Positions 59,121 through 64,000 of a DNA stretch of 64,000 nt are shown piece after piece. The stretch comes from Eremomyces bilateralis CBS 781.70. Its lineage: Eukaryota; Ascomycota; Dothideomycetes; Eremomycetales; Eremomycetaceae. The notes beneath the pieces are model-generated. The model was not told the DNA's origin and did not search any database. It worked only from the letters and a program-made list of their open reading frames with translations. A program made the position numbers and the translations under genes. Positions within the stretch are counted from its first letter, which is position 1. Each line of letters opens with the position of its first letter. The stretch spans positions 62,001 through 126,000 of the forward strand of contig NW_022985103.1 in assembly GCF_010015585.1 (NCBI RefSeq), written 5' to 3'.

Positions 59121-59996
59121 TCACGCGTAGGTCCGCAAACAAGTCTCATCGTGCACCGTCTTACACTCTAACCCGCATGTCCGCCCCCCGCACCGCAAGC
59201 ACTTCACCCTTCCCCAATACCCACAGTACTCGCAGAAGAACCGCTGCGGCGGCGCACCCTGCCCCGGAGCCGCCGCCCGCGCCGCCAGATACGACAGTGG
59301 CGGCTCGGCCAACAGCGCTTCGAGATCGTCTGCGGAGGGCATTTGAGGCGCGGACACGGCGAGGAGCGGTTCCCGATCGAGGTCCGTGGCGTTGGGGCCG
59401 GGCGCCGCGGAGGGTTTGGGTGCGGACGCGGAGGACTCGGGGGCGGCAGATGATGGGGTTGGTTGGGGGGTCGAGGCGGAAGGGGGGGTGGGGGTTGGGG
59501 GGACGGAGACTTTGGCGAGCGAGGACCGCTTGCCTCTGGTGCTCGGAAGAGCAGCGCGTAGATTGGATGATGACTGCTGGAGGTTGAGAAGGGCCTCCTC
59601 GTCACTCAGATGGTTGGCGAAGGTCTTCTGCGACTGGAGGATTTTCTTGACAGCGGGCGTGGTTTTCGGTTTCGCTTGACGACCTGGGTTAGCTGGCGCT
59701 TCACGGCCGATGACGCATTGCGGGGACGCACCTCTTCTTGAGTGGACGATCGGAACGGGGATATGGACGTTCGTCGGATTGTCGCGATCGAGCTCGGCGA
59801 TCCGTCGCTGGATGGCCAGCTGCTGGCGGGAGTTGAGTACGCCGGTGGAGGCGGTCGGGACGTTCCGCGCGGCGCGTTTGCGGGCGCCGGAGGGGTTGAT
59901 GGGGACTTTGGAGGGGTCGTAGCCGGTGTCGGGGACGTAGGCCCATCCAGGGGCGGATGCGGACCCGGATGCGGGGAGGACTTCGATGCTGGGCAT
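59121..59996 (-). CDS. vps71: HIT-type zinc-finger protein, Vps71/Swc6 homologue (SWR1 complex)
   Basis: The C-terminal HIT zinc finger (FCEYCGYWGRVKCLRCGGRT followed by CGLECKTVHDETC) has the eight Cys/His ligands in the expected order. The middle block AVKKILQSQKTFANHLSDEE is the conserved core of Vps71/Swc6. That protein helps the SWR1 remodeller to put histone H2A.Z into chromatin. The frame is open without splicing (291 aa), but a convincing 48-nt intron lies at 59731-59684 (GTGCGT donor, GCTAAC branch site, CAG). It has no stop and a length divisible by three. Spliced, the protein is 275 aa, which I prefer (VHSRR-GRQAKPKTTPAVKK). A Pro/Ser/Ala-rich linker separates core and finger. Confidence 0.88.
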   Translation of the reverse strand: MPSIEVLPASGSASAPGWAYVPDTGYDPSKVPINPSGARKRAARNVPTASTGVLNSRQQLAIQRRIAELDRDNPTNVHIPVPIVHSRRGASPQCVIGREAPANPGRQAKPKTTPAVKKILQSQKTFANHLSDEEALLNLQQSSSNLRAALPSTRGKRSSLAKVSVPPTPTPPSASTPQPTPSSAAPESSASAPKPSAAPGPNATDLDREPLLAVSAPQMPSADDLEALLAEPPLSYLAARAAAPGQGAPPQRFFCEYCGYWGRVKCLRCGGRTCGLECKTVHDETCLRTYA

Positions 59997-60445
59997 TTTG
60001 TCGTTGGTGTAAAAGCAGTGTTGGCAAGCAATTTGATACTACAATATGTATGATGGGAATGTGAGGGACTGGGATGGGACACGGCTGTGGAAAGATGAGA
60101 GGCAACAAGGCAACAAGGCACTCTAGTGTTTTGACGACACGTTATCACGTGATTCATGACATAGGGTCGTTCAGTCGACATGGATGAGGGAGCCGGTCGA
60201 CATATTTACAGCAACTACGTCATACATTCGTCAAAGGTCATTAAAAGCAACATGTAACTTAAGAAGAGCAATTCAATTTCCCTTACTACCGTGCCCTTCA
60301 AAATCCACCAAGTAACGCAATCCTATTCCAATCCTCATACCAGTACGGACTCCTGCCTCGCACTTCATCGGCGGAAATCGATGTCCTAACCAAGCCAGAT
60401 AGATCATCGTCCGAACCATAATACCTTTCGACATCATCCACCAAC
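59997..60445. promoter_or_regulatory. Divergent promoter region, vps71 / LEA-like gene
   Basis: 449 bp between divergent starts; no coding region recognised. Confidence 0.5.
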
Positions 60446-60886
60446 ATGTTTCGATCAACCGCCATCCGCACCTCCCGGACGCAGTTCCGCTCCTTCACCA
60501 CTACGCGAGTGGCATCCAAGTCCGTTGTCGAGAATATCAAGACCGCAGCGAAGACCGTCGATCGCGCGGCCTCGGATGCCGCTGTAAAGAGCATTGAGAC
60601 AGGCGGTATGTATCCATCCCGTGTCCCCACCCTGCGTAGATGTTCGTCGGCAACTCGGAGGACCATGGGCTAACGGTCGGTTTTCTTGCATGCAGAGAAG
60701 GTTGCCGGTGCCGTTAAAGGCACAGTGGGCGTCAATACGGGAGAAGCCAAGGGCAAGGCCGAGGAGCTGAAGGGTGAGGCGAAGGGGAAGATGAATGAGG
60801 CGACTGGCAAAGCGAAGGGCACTGCGGAGGAGGCGGCTAGCAAAGCTAAGGGTGGTGCGGAGCAGGCGAAAAGGAAGATGAGCTGA
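60446..60886 (+). CDS. Small LEA-like mitochondrial protein
   Basis: Exon 1 is 60446-60605 and exon 2 is 60696-60886, with a 90-nt intron; 116 aa. The N-terminus MFRSTAIRTSRTQFRSFTTT is rich in Arg, Ser and Thr with no acidic residue, a typical mitochondrial presequence. The rest is a lysine/alanine/glycine/glutamate-rich amphipathic repeat (AKGKAEELKGEAKGKMNEAT, then GKAKGTAEEAASKAKGG) like group 3 LEA and CsbD-like proteins. Such proteins fold on drying and protect membranes and enzymes, for example in conidia. That role is family knowledge, not shown here. Confidence 0.85.
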
Positions 60887-61068
60887 TAGCCTCGGAAAGA
60901 CGAGACAGGGCGTGACGGTGTAGAGATATGGGTTCCATCAGCATTGCTTGCATTTTCCAATTGGCTTGATATTCGGTGGCTTTCCATCCTGTACATTACC
61001 GATATGAAGTCCTTCTCTGGCCCTCGTGGGGCTCAGTAAACGAAGATTGGGTTTGCATCCTCGTGGTT

Positions 61069-62157
61069 TTACAAGGCATCCTTCGGCGGCAGTTGTAGAA
61101 CATACTCCCTCTCGCTCTCGCCAAATCTCACCAAATCCCCATCCCGCAATTCCACATACTTCGCGGCCCCGATCTTCTCCTCATTCAGCGACGTCCCATT
61201 CCGGCTCTCCAAATCCATCAAATACGGCTTGACCCGCCCCTCCATCTTTTCGAAGCCTAGTTCGTCCATCTTTTTCCGTTGGACGTAACGGAACTGCAGG
61301 ACCGCGTGCTGGCCGCTATTGCTCGGATGCTCCAGGAAGATGTCGGCCACTTTTTGCTCCCGTCCGAACAGCCAGCACGTGCGCTCCCCCAAGGGGATCG
61401 TGTCGAGGAGGTCGGCGCCTTTGAAGACGTACATTCGCCACGGCGCCGATGCCGGTGGTTTTCGGGCGTTTGGCGGCTCGTGGTACTTCAGAGTAATGTT
61501 GGTGCCTGCCACGGTATTCGATTCCTTCGCCAGCAAGCCGGTGTTGGCGAAATTGGGCTTCTCCTTCTCAACCGGTGGGGCCACATCTGTACTTGTTTCG
61601 CCCTGGAATGCAGCGACTTGGTCCGGGAGCGGCTTGCGGGATCGAGGGGGAGGTGAAGGGGACCGTGAGGAAGAAGGAGAGCGTCGACGACGTTTCTGAT
61701 GGGGCGATCGAGAACGGGAATGTGGGTGACGCTGGGAGCGATGATGGCCTCGATCCCTGCCCACATCTACTCGGTTCCGGCGACGCGTGTTATGGCTATC
61801 TCTATCTTGTATTTCCCGGCTTCGCGAGCGGTCTCGACCGCCGCGTCTTTCTTTCTCCCGACGACGTGGCGGTGACTCCACCCGACGGCGAGGCCTGCGT
61901 TCAGCCCTATCGCTTATGTGACCGCTACCGCTGCTCCGAGATCGTCGTGCATGCTTCTCGGATTTATGGACCCAATCGTGATGCCGGCCGTATCCATCCG
62001 CGTCAGCAGAGGCGTGTCCCCGCGGTCGATCGTCGCGGTGGCGCCGCGTCTGACTTCGACTCCGCCTTCGACCATTTTTCTGACTTGTATCTCGGTACTC
62101 GACTCGGGATCGGTCGGAGAGCTCGGCTGAGGTCGCTGCTCGTCGGTCGCCTAGCAT
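61069..62157 (-). CDS. FHA-domain splicing factor, Pml1/SNIP1 type (RES complex)
   Basis: A single-exon gene of 362 aa. Residues 1-175 are an Arg/Ser/His/Asp-rich low-complexity region of the SR type. A linker with NITLKYHEPPNARKP leads into the C-terminal FHA domain: FKGADLLDTIPLGERTCWLF, GREQKVADIFLEHPSNSGQH, AVLQFRYV, and DLESRNGTSLNEEKI. The phosphothreonine-binding Arg and Ser of G-R-E and S-x-x-H type are present. The layout is that of SNIP1 and fungal Pml1, which with Bud13 and Snu17/Ist3 forms the pre-mRNA retention and splicing (RES) complex. It is convergent with the LEA-like gene, with about 180 bp between. Confidence 0.9.
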   Translation of the reverse strand: MLGDRRAATSAELSDRSRVEYRDTSQKNGRRRSRSQTRRHRDDRPRGHASADADGYGRHHDWVHKSEKHARRSRSSGSGHISDRAERRPRRRVESPPRRREKERRGGRDRSRSREIQDRDSHNTRRRNRVDVGRDRGHHRSQRHPHSRSRSPHQKRRRRSPSSSRSPSPPPRSRKPLPDQVAAFQGETSTDVAPPVEKEKPNFANTGLLAKESNTVAGTNITLKYHEPPNARKPPASAPWRMYVFKGADLLDTIPLGERTCWLFGREQKVADIFLEHPSNSGQHAVLQFRYVQRKKMDELGFEKMEGRVKPYLMDLESRNGTSLNEEKIGAAKYVELRDGDLVRFGESEREYVLQLPPKDAL

Positions 62158-64000
62158 CGTGACCGAACTGACCCAAGCTGGTGACGCTACAGGAAGGAGA
62201 TGTTCAGTGGAGACTTGGAGAACATGTCAGAACGTGACGTTCTTATGCCACTAATAGCAAGCACGGCCGATCGGAGGTGGGATATTGGTAGACTTAAGGC
62301 TTGTATACCTTGAGCTGCGAGGGGCGCATAAGATATTGGACGGTGGGAGTTGCGGTATGAGCCAACGATTCGGAGATGATGCGATTCTCGGAACAGAGTA
62401 CTAGATACTGTATGGTTCACCCCAGTCAAGCTTCCTCCCTGTTCTATTCACCAGTGTGGATGTGGTGATAGAGGACGTTGAATTATCGGTCAGGACGAGA
62501 GGCCAGCGATGCGGTGCAGGAGCTCGGTGTCACCGTGAAGGATGAAATGTCTCGGGGAGTCGGTGAAGGATCGCGGTCATTTGCGGCTCTTTCCTTCGGC
62601 CCGTCTGGGTGGCTGAGGGAGCTAGCCATGTCAGGTAAGGTGCCATCCTATGCAATCGTTGATTGGCCCTAAATGTTTAGCACCCTGGCACGCGCAGGAC
62701 CCCTGTCGGCCCCAGCACCGCTCTTTCTCACCTTTGGACTGGCGCTGCTGACACACTCTCCTCGACTGTCTACCACACGAGGGCCAACTCACCAAATGTA
62801 TCTTCGCTTCGTCCGAGACGGGAATTATTAGAGCATAGTACCGCCGAAAATCCCCATCAAGCTTTTTTCGCCCGGAGCACTAGACCATACGGGTATGACT
62901 TATGAGTATGATGAGCAATGCTGGGTTTGCCTACTACTGTACTCATCTACACCGCCGCGGTTTGGTATCCTTCTGTATGCTGTCACATATGACATGTTCC
63001 CCTTGCCAATTCTCATTCCTGGTCGTCAAACCATGTCCGTGTCCTTTATTCAACCCCGGGAGCCCCGAGCACATCGAGTGGCCCACCGGTCATTCGGTCG
63101 GCTTGATTATTGATATTCAGCAAATTATGTTCACCCGGTACTCCCGCAATGCTTGCTACTTCGCCAATTTTCTGCTCTTGGACGAAGAGCGGGTCTACAA
63201 AGTCATCCCCTCTATATGTTCGAATCGGTGGTCTGATCCTAATAGACGGCTAGACGAGTAGACATTAACCAGGAACCACAGAATACAGCGCCGATCAAAG
63301 CCATCCCTAAGGTTGACGCCAAGTCGTCTTGCCGAGATACATCTAGGTGGCACCGGACATAAAGGGACAGTCGGCGTTCAAGTTTCGCTCACCTGAATAA
63401 AGAAATTGCTCACCGTTTCGGTCCCTCCGCTAGACCAATCGCCCTTTAAGTGCTTTGGCGGCTTCCTCACACAATGCTCACAAATCGCTCATAACTGAAG
63501 GCGGAGACGATCAGCAGCACCGTCGATCACATACCTTGATTCCATATATCAAGATCTTTCCAACCACAGCCAGTACCGGTGGATTGGACTGTGTGTCTTC
63601 GGAGCAACAAAGGAAACGCAATTCCCATCTCTGCGCCAACCGACCTGCTTCTGTCCGCATCAGCCCTATAGACGCGAGCAAATAACTTCCTCCCCGCTGG
63701 ATCCTCGATCCCACAGAGTTCACGCATACACCGTCAAGGAAACACAGGAAGTCCCAAGGCGACGTGTGTACAACCGATGATCGAGCCAAAACACTCATCA
63801 TTGACTCCACCGCTATTCTCGCGACGCGATACGCCACAATACTGGCTAACGGCTGCCAAGGTCGTCCACCATTCGGACCACCAGGGTCTAGATCGCGGGG
63901 TCGGGACGAAGAGGTCTGCGAAAAGCAAACAGCGGAGAATTGGCGACTACTACAACTTGGAAGCAAGTTCCATTATCGGCCACGATCCACGAGGGTAATC
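62158..64000. other. Intergenic to the right edge
   Basis: 1.84 kb: the promoter of the FHA gene and then DNA in which I recognise no gene. The longest frames (63511-63966 minus, 62902-63261 plus) have no domain. An exon of a gene beyond the edge cannot be excluded. Confidence 0.45.

Noticed and set aside
62902-63261. 119-codon plus-strand frame near the right edge
   Set aside because: Cys-rich chance-like translation without a domain; overlapping frames are equally open.

Overview
The window is nuclear DNA of a filamentous ascomycete, most likely a member of the Eurotiales (Aspergillus/Penicillium relatives). Genes are dense and lie on both strands. Introns are mostly 47-90 nt with GT..AG ends and CTAAC-type branch sites. 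The gene set is typical of these moulds: BimE/APC1, Atg2, Wsc sensor, Lst7, AsaB/CmcJ-type hydroxylase and FluG-type proteins. I see no virus-like element, no complete transposon, no CRISPR array and no prokaryotic feature. Exon boundaries were worked out by hand from splice signals, reading frame and remembered family sequences; no searches were run.

Left part (1-15.4 kb): the 5' part of atg2, running off the left edge; an unusual tRNA-Arg(CCU) gene; an alpha/beta hydrolase divergent from a 2-oxoglutarate oxygenase whose reading frame is cut by an in-frame TAG; the deubiquitinase OTU1; a six-exon PTR2-type peptide transporter; and a 2.5 kb non-coding stretch.

Middle (15.4-39 kb): a long fungal protein of unknown function, a WSC-domain cell-wall sensor with 3.8 kb of non-coding DNA upstream, and the nuclear exosome nuclease RRP6 divergent from the small mitochondrial protein MDM35. 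LST7 (folliculin) follows. A minus-strand group then holds a yeast-type amino-acid permease, a CmcJ/AsaB-type hydroxylase and a MUP1-type permease. The group may be a small metabolic unit, but that is inference.

Right part (39-64 kb): mostly housekeeping genes. These are an F-box protein with an acidic tail, chaperonin CCT7, a 2EXR/F-box-like protein, a NUP37-like nucleoporin divergent from APC1 (bimE), a stand-alone FluG-type glutamine-synthetase-like gene preceded by the wreck of a FluG-type amidohydrolase, the HIT zinc-finger protein VPS71/SWC6, a small LEA-like protein, and an FHA protein of the Pml1/SNIP1 type. The last 1.8 kb shows no gene.

The most striking observation is the tRNA-Arg(CCU) gene at 5561-5691. 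Its anticodon arm carries a tiny 5-nt intron. Its T arm is split by a 55-nt insert with perfect spliceosomal signals (GTAAGT donor, TACTAAC branch site, AG acceptor). Removing the insert restores a perfect T stem, and the promoter boxes and Pol III terminator are intact. This suggests an mRNA-type intron inside a tRNA gene.
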